Part shown: positions 35,653 to 46,338 of the stretch, piece after piece
Position numbering within the stretch: the first letter of the stretch is position 1
Layout of the letters: each line of letters begins with the position of its first letter
Source: Eustoma russellianum
Taxonomy: Eukaryota > Streptophyta > Magnoliopsida > Gentianales > Gentianaceae
Assembly: GCA_036186865.1 (NCBI GenBank)
Contig: AP025046.1
Coordinates: forward strand, 39,165,214-39,229,213
DNA: 64,000 bases
Reading direction: 5' to 3'
The notes under the pieces: model-generated
Database searches by the model: none
What the model saw: the letters and a program-made list of their open reading frames with translations, nothing else
What the model was told of the DNA's origin: nothing
Made by a program: the position numbers and the translations under genes

Positions 35653-36962
35653 AGAGTTTTTAGAAATAATTTTCTAAAATGTGATAAAATGGTTGTTTTT
35701 GTTTTTACATGATTCATACATGCTCATTATGTGCTTATTATGTGTTTTTGGTGATTATTATTGCCCTGTGACTAACGTGCCTCAGAAGTTTATACGACTT
35801 ACCAAGAAGGGCAAAATTGGTATTTTGAGTTTTGTAGGAACATCACATGATGAAAATATTTCAAGGATTTATTCTCATCCTATTTATCATGACAAAGGTG
35901 ATATCATGAGTATTTATGACCATCCGGGTCATTTCTGGAGTTTTCATATACCAGGGGTATTTTGATCATTTCACCCCCGAGGATATTTTTGGTATTTTCA
36001 CTCAAGGAATCTCTTGAGCATATTATTATATTCATTCTAAAGCTGTGTTGTTATTATTTTAAAGATAATATGGTGATCTTATATCTTATTCTCTCAACCG
36101 ATGATATTATTGACTATAGCTGGATATGTGACGATTTGAGACGTCACATTCTATTTTTTCTTGAAGACCCTCTTATATATGTTATAAGAGAGAATTTATC
36201 ATCATTATTCAGAGATATTAAAGGTGTCAAAGGTTTGGAAATGTTCTTGACATATAAGAAGAAATATTGGGGAATTTCGGTGTTACAAGTTGACATAATC
36301 TTGTCAACTGTTATCTATTTATTTCTTCTTCAAAAATATGAGTTGCTACACATATATATATGTTGAAAAACATGTATTATCAGGTGGATATGATGCTGTA
36401 CATATTTTATGAGTTGGTGACAAGTGGACAAACCAAAAAGGAGCTAGTAGGCAGAATTACTAACTTGGACTTTTTAAAAAATAGCCAACGGCTATGGCTA
36501 TGTATTGCAGATTTTTTGAAGTCAAATGGAGCTTGCACATTTCCTATTATTATGCTTGGAGTTGAGGATAATTTGGTGGTATTATCCTTTCTTATTTTCT
36601 TCATTTGATAAAGGAAAGTCAAAATTAATATTTGGAAATTATAAGGTTGTAGCCAACGGCTACATTGCCTTCTTAAAGCAGATTTTTTGGTTTGAATCCT
36701 TCAATTCCCACATGCCTATTCTCAAGCCAAGGAGTTGAGGGAGTAGTGGTGTATTATCCCTCCAATTATCTTCATGTTTGGCAAAGGATAATCAAGAAAA
36801 TTTTAGTTGATAAAATCGGCCAACAAGGTGATGCCAAGGTGGACCAATCATTGTGTTTTATTTTGCCAAGTGTACAAGGCCAACTAATGATGAAAGACAT
36901 TTGGACTTGATGATGAACATGGTGACACATTAGAAATCTTATCTCTAAGGCTCATCTCACAC

Positions 36963-36970
36963 TATAAATA
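36963..36970 (+). promoter_or_regulatory. TATA box of the C 5' LTR
   Basis: TATAAATAGAGGCA, same position and context as in B. Confidence 0.7.
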
Positions 36971-38056
36971 GAGGCAATGGTGAAGAAGATGAAACACACT
37001 TGAAGCTCACAAGCATTTGTTGAATTGTCTAGCTTTCATCTTCATCTTCTTGTTGGTATTGTTTTATTCATTGTAGCAAAGGTGTTCTTGTTGTATTGTG
37101 GTGAGCTAAAAGCCTCTTGAGCTTTATTTGTAAGATTGATTAGCCATGTTTATAAGGCTACATCAATAGGTGTTAGAGGTGTTGCAACTAAGTGTTGCTT
37201 AGAAGGTGATTATCCAAGTCTTGAGTAGGGTTGGTGTATAACCCAAGGATCAAGCTTGGCTCTTGTTTTAAGGTGTTCATTTCATAGTAAAATCCAAGGA
37301 AAGGTGTTCCTTGGGACTAGAGTAGGTCACATTGACCGAACCAGGATAAATCCTCGGTGTTCTTCTCTTATTTCTTTATTTCTGTTTTCTGCCCGTTTTT
37401 ATTGCAGATTTCACACAACTTCTCACAATTTTAAAAAATATCTAAACATTTTCAAAATTCGTAATTTTTGGTGGAGTTATACTTCAGACTGGTAGCTTTC
37501 ATTTTCAACAAGAATCACTTGATTTGAGCAAGGGAAAGTTAGTCTTTCAGTCTTTGCAGGATAACTGCTCCAATCTGGCTGCAATCTGACCAGTTTGGAG
37601 AAAACTTAAATTCTGTATTTATCAAGAATTGTTTAAGGTCAAGGCCTTTTTAAAACTTCATTTAAACATCTTAAGGAGAGTTTTGATATAAAGATCAACC
37701 TTTTTGGTTGAGTATTCAAAGAGAAACATGTTTTGCAAAATCAGCAACATTCTTTCCAATCTGTCCAGATTGACCATCTGAATCTTTTTATTTGTTTGAA
37801 GGGCTAAACAATCTTAGTTTTGTCTGATTTTTGGACAGAATCGTGTTAACGCATTGAAGTTTAATTATGGAAAGTTTCATAATTTTTGGAGTTGTGTACA
37901 ATTATTTGTGAATTTTTCAAGAACGGGTTCCGAATGTGAGGTGGTCTCAGATTCTGTTTTCAAAGGAGATTTTAACAAAGGGTTGTAGTGTAATTTCCGC
38001 TAACCACTATTCACCCCCTCCTAGTGGTGTATATTGCAGGTGCATGGTCCATCATT

Positions 38057-38068
38057 TGGTATCAGATC
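38057..38068 (+). other. Primer binding site of element C, altered
   Basis: TGGTATCAGATC: eleven of twelve bases match the usual TGGTATCAGAGC. The change could weaken tRNA priming. Confidence 0.85.
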
Positions 38069-38177
38069 TAGACCAACACCACTCAAAAGAAGCAAGATTC
38101 AACACCATACGAACAATACAAGGCCAAGAAACAACAATTCAATATATACTGCTTGTCTCAAATCCAAGGTATATACA

Positions 38178-40301
38178 ATGGCTATTGTTTCTCACAAAGG
38201 TGAGTTGGAAGGTATGTCTATATAACGCCCTCCTCTTTTTGATGGCAATAATTTTGTTCATTGGAAACTAAGAATGAGGCTATTCTTAATGGCTATAGAC
38301 ATCGATTTATGGTCTATAGTTGAAGATGGACCATATATTCCAATGAAAGTTGTACAAGTTGTGGAGTCACACAGGAGGTTGAAAAATATAAAAGTGAATG
38401 GTCATCAAAAGATAAAAAGAAAATGTCCATGAATGCTAAAGCTATGCAATTACTTTTGAATGAACTTACAACTTCTGAAGCAGGATATGTGTCAAATTGC
38501 ACAAGCGCACACGACATGTGGAAATCACTTGTATTAAAGCATGAAGGTACTAGTGGTGTTAAAGAGTCAAAAATAAACATGCTTATGACTGAATTAGAGA
38601 CTTTCAAAATGTTGCCGAATGAATCCATAACATCTATGGATTTGAGGATTACTAATATTTTCAATGCCCTTGAAGCTTTAGGGAAGTCATTTTCAAACAG
38701 TGAAAAGGTTCAAAAGGTGCTACGAAGCCTTCCTGCTGAATGGGATCCAAAGGTGACTGCAATCGAGGAGACAAAGTCAATCACTAAGATGGATGAATTG
38801 ATCGGGTCTCTTAAAGTTTACGAGGTTAAATTAAACCAACGAAAGTCTGAATCGTCTAAGTCATCTGGTAAGTCAATAGCTTTCAAAACAACCGAAACAC
38901 ATGCTAGTAATGACGATAGTAATAGTGATACTGAATTAGACGATGACTTGATATTGATAGCTAGAAAACGTAGAAAGTTTTTCAAACGTCCAAATAGGAA
39001 TAGACAACGTAATTCTTCTTCTTCTTCTCAACCTAGGAAAAATAACACAAACAAATGGTATAATAAAGAATTAAAGTGTTATGAATGCGGTCAAAAAGGA
39101 CATATTCATACGATTGTCCAACAAAGAAAAATAATAATAATAACAACAATAATAAACAAGCCAAGGATGAGGAGGTACAAACGACAAAAACAAAGGAGTC
39201 TAAGGCAAGAAAAGTGAAACGAGCAATGAAGGTGAGCACATGGAGCGACTCATCCGACTCAGAATCAGAAACTGAAGCAGCTCAAGTCTGCTTCGTATCA
39301 AACGAGGTATGTTCTTCAACTGATAGTGACATGACATTTGATGAAATGTATGAAGAGTTCTTAAGAATGCATGCTAACCGTAAGAGGCTCTCTAAAGAAA
39401 AGAAGAAACTAATTGAAGAAAAAAACAAGTTAAAGACGTCCAACTTGGAATATTCCGATCAATTAGAATCTCTTAAACAAGCATCTACTAATACTCTTGA
39501 TTCTTTGGAGAATAAAACTGAATCATATAGGAAAGATGAACAAAAGTTAAAAATAGAAAATAATATGTTAAAGTCTAAGTTGGAAAATTGTGAACATGAG
39601 ATAGTACAACTTAAGTCTTCTAAGCTTAACTTAGAAAAAATGTTAGAACAATTTAAATCGGGTGCTAATATGTTAGATACACTTATCTCGTCACAAAAGT
39701 ATGGTAATGATAAAACCGGCTTAGGCTATAAAGAAGAAAATGAAAAAGTAAATGAAAAGACTAAGTTTGTTTCATCTAGTACAAAGTTGCCATATAATAC
39801 AAAATCAACTTTGCCTGCTACATATTCTTCTACACCTTCTTCTACTTATATCGAGTCAAAAATACAACACACGTCACCAATATACACACGCATAAACATA
39901 CATCTAGGTCAAACTTTGCATCTAGACAACCTAGAAATTATGCCTACATATATACAAATGCAACTAAACCGAATAAAATGCATACAACTTATTATGAACC
40001 TAAGTATAGACAACACTCATATAAAACTTATAGAAATGCATATGAACATACATACATAGCGCCATTCAAGAAACAAAATTACATGCCTTATACACACTAT
40101 CAAAATCGGCCAAGACATAGTGATCAACCATGGAGCAACATGTATAACAATGCATCTTCACTTATGTGGAATAATTATCTATATGCTTATCCTTCTTATT
40201 TTAACCATGCTAAAAATGTGCCTAAAAGGTATGTTCAAGTTTGGATACCTAAGGGTTATCTAAACAAGAATAATGTCCCTAACATTCAAGGACCCAAATA
40301 A
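38178..40301 (+). pseudogene. Element C gag, multiply broken
   Basis: Homologous to B gag from MAIVSHKGELEGMS (38178) to the tail VWIPKGYLNKNNVPNIQGPK (TAA 40299-40301). Lesions seen against B: TAA at 38223-38225 (CAA in B), a one-base loss near 38360, a one-base loss in the zinc knuckle near 39105 (after CYECGQKGHI) and another near 39870. Capsid (PPLFDGNNFVHWKLRMRLF), Ser/Asp stretch and coiled coil (about 39370-39690) remain recognisable. The final stop is in register with pol, as in B. Confidence 0.9.
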
Positions 40302-42056
40302 AGGGTACCTAAAACTTTGTCTCCATTGTAGGATAAACGCAAGGAATGCAAGGAGGCAAAGTCAAAGAATCTAAAAACCAAATGGTTTTTAGATAGTGGA
40401 TGTTTGAGGCATATGACGGGGAACCCCAAACTATTCATCGAATTGGAATATATCAAGAATGGAGGAAAAGTAACATTCGGTGACGACAACAAAGGACAAG
40501 TTGTTGGAAAAGGAACAATTGGAGACCCTAACACATTTCAAATACGAAATGTGTTGTTAGTAAGCAATCTCTCTTATAATTTACTTAGTATTTCTCAACT
40601 TATAGATTGTGGTTACAATGTCTCTTTTCTTCTCACTTCTTGTGATATAATAAATGAAAAAGGAGAAACGGTTTTAAAAGGAAATAGAGATGGTAATATT
40701 TATACTCTTACCTTAGATAACATGCTAGATGCTAAGGTTAAGTGTCTAATATCACATGACTTAGATGTGAATTTATGGCATAGAAGATTAGTCCATATAG
40801 GAATTTGAACCATTAAGAAATTGTCTAAGAAGAATTTAATTAGAGGAATACCTAAGTTAGACTTAGATAATTTTCAAATGTGTGAAACATGTATTAAGGG
40901 AAAACACATTAAAGAAACTTTAAAACCGAAACATGAAGTGAGTACTAGTCATGCACTAGAATTGCTTCACTTAGACTTATTTGGTCCAAGTAGGACAAGA
41001 AGTCTAGGTGGACACTACTATTTGTGCGTCATAGTAGATGATTACTCACGCTGTGACACATGGACATTGTTCTTAACACACAAAGACGATGCTCCTTTAG
41101 CAATCGAAACCCTTATCAAGCAACTTGAAAACATTTACGAAGAAAATGTCAAAAGAATTAGAAGTGATAGAGGCGGAGAATTTAAAAATAAAGACGTAAT
41201 CAAATTTTGTGAACTACATGGAATAAAACATGAATTCTCACCACCTAGAACACCACAACTCAATGGAGTTGCTAGGACAATGCTTTGTGAAAATAAATTA
41301 CCTAAATATTTATGGGCTGAAGCTGTGAGTTGTGCATGCTATATTATAAATAGGCTTGCTATTAAAAAGAAATTAAATAAACGCCTTATGAATTTCTAAA
41401 CAATAGACAACCCAAAATAGATTATCTTAAGGTATTTGGATGTAAATGTTTTGTGCTAAACGCTAAGGATAATCTAGATAAATTTGAACAAAAGTCTATT
41501 GAATGCATATTTGTTGGGTATTCTACTAACTCAAGAGCATATAGGTGTTATAATCCTGCATCTAGAAAGATAATTGAATCCATACATGTGAAATTCAATG
41601 AAAATGCATGCTTTGAAGTTAGTGATAGACATCAACATAAACAAGAAACAAATGTTGAAAATATGTTTGATGATGATGTATTACTTGAGCCTGTACTTGA
41701 TCATCTAGAACCAACTCTCTCTGAACAAGAAATGAAGAAACTTTGCAATTGGAAGATAATCTAACTAATGATCCAATTACATATGATAATGTTCACACTA
41801 ATGAAACATTTGAACAAGATGAGGGTGAACCTAGTCAATCTAGGAATTGGTGGCACCCTAGAGAATTAATCATTGGGGATCCAAGTGTTGGGGTTAGAAC
41901 ACGTAGAAATATAAGTCAACTTGAAGGACATAGCTTAATCTCACACTTAGAACCTAAGAATGTAAAGGAAGCCTTAGGTGATATATCTTGGATAGATGCT
42001 ATGCATGAGGAATTAAATCAATTCACAAGAAATAATGTGTGGGACTTAGTACCTAA
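40302..42056 (+). pseudogene. Element C pol, first part (protease, integrase)
   Basis: Protease WFLDSGCLRHMTG (Ser to Leu after the DSG). HHCC region LWHRRLVHIGI (the usual LGH is VH) with TGA 40806-40808 where B has TCA. Integrase HLDLFGP and SDRGGEF are present, but 33 bases coding the VVERKNR segment with the catalytic Glu are missing at about 41271, so integrase is dead. A frameshift near 41382 and another near 41740 follow. The frame reaches the RT N-terminus (DISWIDAMHEELNQFTRNNV, WDLVP), where D is inserted; CCTAA 42052-42056 is its target duplication. Confidence 0.9.
42052..42056 (+). repeat. Target-site duplication of element D, left copy (CCTAA)
   Basis: CCTAA precedes TGTAGAG; the same pentamer is at 49390-49394 and the pol frame resumes there. 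Confidence 0.92.
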
Positions 42057-43341
42057 TGTAGAGAAAAAGGGGTTTGAGTGATTTTCAAATGCATGATTTA
42101 AATGTGCATAAAAACGAGCATAAGATATAAACGTGCATAAGTGTACATGTGTGCATGATAACTTGCCATTACTTGCCTTATTTAGCTTATATATTATGTT
42201 GCCGTACTAACGAGCCATGAAGCATTAAAGCTTACATCATATGGCGAACATTTGTTGAGTTTATACTATTTTCAGGTGCCACCATAATGAACTAAAGTAG
42301 TTCATTAAGTGAAGTACTTAGTTTAATAAACTAAGTAGTTCATTAAAGGAAGATTAATTTGGAAAAGGCACAAAGGCAACAAGGCTAAGGAAGGAAAGTT
42401 TTCTCCTCCTCCCCACATTTAATTCACACGCCTATACATATATAAATATATATATTTTCAGATTTTTTGAAAAAGGCACATACACATGTATTCCAACGTA
42501 CTACCGACACGTTATATATCTTACGTACGTACGTTAACGTCACACCACTATACTTAACTCATAATTATGAGTATATTCAGGTCTTATATCATATGATATA
42601 AGATATGGTGATGACAAAGTAAATACGACACGATAAAAGGTTCTAAACCGAAATTTGTCGTATCGGGCGAATACCGAAACTTTGCCAACGTGTCACGTAC
42701 TTGCCATAAATAAATGGCCAGCCCATATACATCAAAAATTGATGATAATTTCGTGATATACATGATATATTCAGCCAAAAATACCTTCCATGTTGGCACA
42801 CACAAATTACTCCACATTTAGGCCAAAATGTGAAGATTCCAATTTTGATTTTGTCACATGTTTATGGTACCACTTTAAATCAGCCAAGTGCTGAGATTTA
42901 AAGTATATATTATATGTATAACATAATATATATATCATGTGCAAAAGTTGGAATTCAAATTAGAGAAAAATCGGGTAATCGATAAATATCGAAAATTCGG
43001 TTTTCTACGCACATAACATGGAACGTTTTTCTTGTACATCATGTGACACGTATCTAGACACTTTTTACATATGATATACTTCTTAAAGTGTTCTAGAAAA
43101 TTAAATTAAGGGCTGATTGGAATATTACATGTGTGTATTATTAAATGTGCACTATTTTACAAAGTTAGCAAAAATGAAATTCAGCACATGTATATACATG
43201 TATACACGTTACTACAGCTGATTTAAAGCACATGTGGAGCCTTGTTGGCATATTGATTGGTCAAGGATCAATCATACAATGTTGATAAATCAAAGAGAGA
43301 AGCTACAAAAGGTAAGTATTCAACATATACCTCTCTTATGT

Positions 43342-43697
43342 CACATGCTGAAAATTTCAGCATACTAACATTATCATGGCCGATTTTCTCATGTTTAAGG
43401 TGACATATTTTGTCATCTTTTATTAAAGGATTAATTGAAGATGTTATGGAAATGATTTGAATATTATGTAAGGTAATAAAGTGTGATATTCTACATATCA
43501 CACATGCTGAAATTTTTCAGCATGTGTGAAGTGATGGTGGACGAATTCTAAGGCTATTGTGTGTCCAAATTCATTTCTCAATTGATAGCAAGACTTACCA
43601 TGTATTGTTGATTCATTTTTATGATAAAAATTCAAAGAAAGATGGTAAATAATCTGAATTTTATTTCATAATGCACATGCTGAAAAATTCAGCATGG
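43342..43697 (+). repeat. Palindrome array in the D 5' LTR
   Basis: Palindromes at 43342-43366, 43501-43526 (perfect, arms CACATGCTGAAA/TTTCAGCATGTG) and 43674-43697. Each is followed by a GGCCGATTTT, GGACGAATTC or GGGCGATTTT motif. The 3' LTR copies are at about 47625, 47784 and 47957. Confidence 0.8.
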
Positions 43698-44136
43698 CAA
43701 GGAACATTATGGGCGATTTTTTTTTTTGAGCTTGAAAAGGAGAGATTTCTTGTCTTGCAATTTATGATGGAATTTGTGACTTATGGTATGATTTTATGAT
43801 TGATATTGGCACATGTTTAAAGTGTTAATCTCAGATTTTTTCCATGTCATCATGTTGACAACATTGAGCCAATAAAGAGGTGCCAAGTAAGCAAAGACTA
43901 AATGATGATCCAATGGAATGATGCTAAGTAAGCAAAGCATTGTCACTATGATGTCTTACACTCTCTCAAGCACTTAAAAGGAAATTTTCAAGAGGGGAGA
44001 AAGCCCTAGGGGGACGGCTGCCACAAATTAAAAAGAGAAGAGGAGAGCAAACAAAACAAGGCCAAGCATTGCAAAATCAAAGTGATCAAAAGCCTAGTTC
44101 TTCTTCTACATTCTCTCTTTCTTTCTTTCTTCTTGT

Positions 44137-44233
44137 AAGCCTATTGTATTCATATTCTTTCAATCTTGAATAGGCTTCATATAAACCACCATTCATATAT
44201 CTTTGTAAAAGATTGATCAAGGTGTGATCAATC
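44137..44233 (+). repeat. Two consecutive hairpins near the 3' end of the D 5' LTR
   Basis: AAGCCTATT (44137-44145) pairs with AATAGGCTT (44169-44177); GATTGATCA (44211-44219) pairs with TGATCAATC (44225-44233). Both stems are perfect. The second is also perfect at 31849-31871 in A and partial near 4030. They lie where R/U5 would be expected. Confidence 0.7.
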
Positions 44234-45106
44234 TTCATTCTTGCGAGGTGGTGGTGTTCGTGCAAATTGTATTCACTATACAAGGTTTGTAAAGGGTTGG
44301 AGTTAGGTGTAACTCTATCAACCCTGTGGTAAGGTGTTTTTGAGTTGTGTGATTAGTGTGAACCAAGGAAGGTGTTCCTTGAAGACTGGAGTAGGTTGTT
44401 GATAACCGAACCAGTATAAAATTCTTGGTGTCATTTACTTTCAGCACTGATTTTCTGTTTCAGCACTGTTTACTGTTTTTAATCACGTTCGTAAAAATAG
44501 TAAACGAATTTCAAAAATCACGAAACTTTCAGAAAATATAACCACACGTTCTAGGGTTCTTTTGGCACAAGTTTCAACCCTTTTGGACAAGTATAAGTCA
44601 TTCAAACGTCCAAAGTTCTGAGACTAGTGCAGTCTGATTTTCAGGCTTGCAAAGGTTGAGACTTTGATCGTATTTGACTAACTTCCCAAAAGAATTTTTC
44701 AAAACTGTTTCAACCCATTTAAATATAACATATAAGGGGTTAGTGGTTAAATTTTCAGATCATTTGGAGTTGTGCACAAATAGGAATTAATTTTTTCAAA
44801 TCAGTGTATCATTTCTGGCAGATTTGCACAATCTGACCACCAACGAATTTTCAAGGGGTTAGAGGTTGAATTTTAATCTGAAATTTTTAGGAGACACTCA
44901 AAACATCTGAGTCTAAGTTCTCTCCAAATTTCAGAATTTTTGAAGACCTGAAACCTAGTTTTCAAAACGTTTTAAAACTAGTCCTGAAAACAGAAACTGT
45001 TTTCAGAAGTTGGGTTTTTGGTTCAAACTAATTTTAAAAACCACATTTTCCGCACCCACTATTCAACCCCCCCCCCCTTCTAGTGGTGCCTTGCAGATCC
45101 TACAAT

Positions 45107-45120
45107 TGGTATCAGGGTGC
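45107..45120 (+). other. Primer binding site of element D, altered
   Basis: TGGTATCAGGGTGC two bases after the LTR; A has TGGTATCAGAGCGC. Differs from the standard site at two of fourteen positions. Confidence 0.85.
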
Positions 45121-45159
45121 AGGAACACTCACTTCAAAGAATCCAACGATCTTAGTGAG

Positions 45160-46104
45160 ATGGCAACCACTAGCGACAAAACCGAGCAAGAAGGTATGTC
45201 AAGCCAAATGCCTCCAATATTTGAAAATGAGGTAAATTCTGATTCTGACTCGGATTCTGAACTATCTTATGATAATTTATATGTCGAATGTCTTGAATTA
45301 CATAAGTTTGCTAGAACTCTTGCAAAACAAAAGAAGCGATTAATTGAAGACAAGAAGATGTTAGAATCAACTAACGAAAATCTTGTCGCTCAATTAAACG
45401 ATTCTAAAGAAGAGTCATCATGCATCATCAATGCATTAAAGACAGAGATTTCATCATTGACCATGCAAAATAATGAAATGAAATCCGAGATTTCAAGTTT
45501 GAAATCAAGGAATACTGATTTAGAGAAAATGATGAAACAATTTGATACGGGATCCAACATGCTAGATCGCATTATTTTATCACAAAAACATGACAGAGAT
45601 AAAACTGGATTAGGATACAGCGAGACAAACGAAGCATCATCTAAACCATCCAAGTTTGTTTTATCTAAGAAAGTAGACACATCAAAGGCATACGTAGCGC
45701 CTAAAATAAATCAAAAACCCCCTCTCCCCACATCTCGTCATATCTCTTCTTCATCTCATACGAAGTATAATTATGTGCCGTATAAATATGAAAAGAAGAC
45801 TAGTACACCATTTATCTCATCACATCGTGCTTCTTATCATACAAAGAGAAATCACATGCCATACAGAAAGCCACTGATGCATATGCGACATTCATATCAT
45901 AAAAATGCATCTAGATCACTCCCCGTGCATGCAAACCAAAAACGAAAACCATACTATATGCATGATGGGATTCTTGGCCAAAGGCCGAACGCATTTGCCC
46001 CCAACGGATACTATGTTGCATTTTCATCATCTTTCTCACCTTTTGGAAGACCTAGAAAGGTCATCCAAATTTGGGTACCAAAAGGGACATTTTCAAAGGG
46101 TTGA
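45160..46104 (+). CDS. Element D truncated gag-like protein (coiled-coil and C-terminal part only)
   Basis: An open frame of 314 codons from the ATG at 45160 (MATTSDKTEQEGMSSQMPPI). After about 25 residues equivalent to the A gag start, the capsid domain and zinc knuckle are absent. The frame jumps to the Ser/Asp stretch (NSDSDSDSELSYDN), the coiled coil (about residues 45-130) and the basic tail ending VPKGTFSKG. The precise join keeps the frame open and it has no stop, whereas A's longer gag has several. Whether a protein is made and can join capsids of the B/C family is unknown. Without the knuckle it should not bind RNA in the usual way. Confidence 0.75.
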   Translation: MATTSDKTEQEGMSSQMPPIFENEVNSDSDSDSELSYDNLYVECLELHKFARTLAKQKKRLIEDKKMLESTNENLVAQLNDSKEESSCIINALKTEISSLTMQNNEMKSEISSLKSRNTDLEKMMKQFDTGSNMLDRIILSQKHDRDKTGLGYSETNEASSKPSKFVLSKKVDTSKAYVAPKINQKPPLPTSRHISSSSHTKYNYVPYKYEKKTSTPFISSHRASYHTKRNHMPYRKPLMHMRHSYHKNASRSLPVHANQKRKPYYMHDGILGQRPNAFAPNGYYVAFSSSFSPFGRPRKVIQIWVPKGTFSKG

Positions 46105-46179
46105 ATAAATAACCCTTACGAACGCACGTAATATGAAATGCATATTTTTTTTCAAGCATCTTTTGATTTACTTTTCAAA

Positions 46180-46338
46180 ATAAAGGGGGAGAAAAAGAAT
46201 GATTTAAGGGGGAGAGAGAAAGACTAATTGCATAAATTAAGGGGGAGAGAGAAAGACTTTTATGCATAATTGAAGGGGGAGCGATAGGATTTAAATCATG
46301 TGCATAAGTTATTTTGAAAATCATCAAAAGGGGGAGAT
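46180..46338 (+). other. Element D polypurine-tract array
   Basis: Five GGGGGAG tracts between the gag stop and the 3' LTR. The last, AAAAGGGGGAGAT, abuts the LTR start at 46339. Confidence 0.8.

Larger units (their letters stand above)
35297..38054 (+). repeat. Element C 5' LTR (2758 bp)
   Basis: TGTTGAGAAATATG...GTCCATCA, similar to the B LTR except for the ATCGAT-rich block at 35401-35652. TATA box at 36963. No supported gene. Confidence 0.9.
42057..45104 (+). repeat. Element D 5' LTR (3048 bp)
   Basis: TGTAGAGAAAAAGGGG...GATCCTACA. Contains the 70-nt foldback (42282-42349), the palindrome array (43342, 43501, 43674), two hairpins near the 3' end (44137-44177 and 44211-44233) and the 3' segment shared with B/C. 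No conserved coding frame. Confidence 0.92.
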
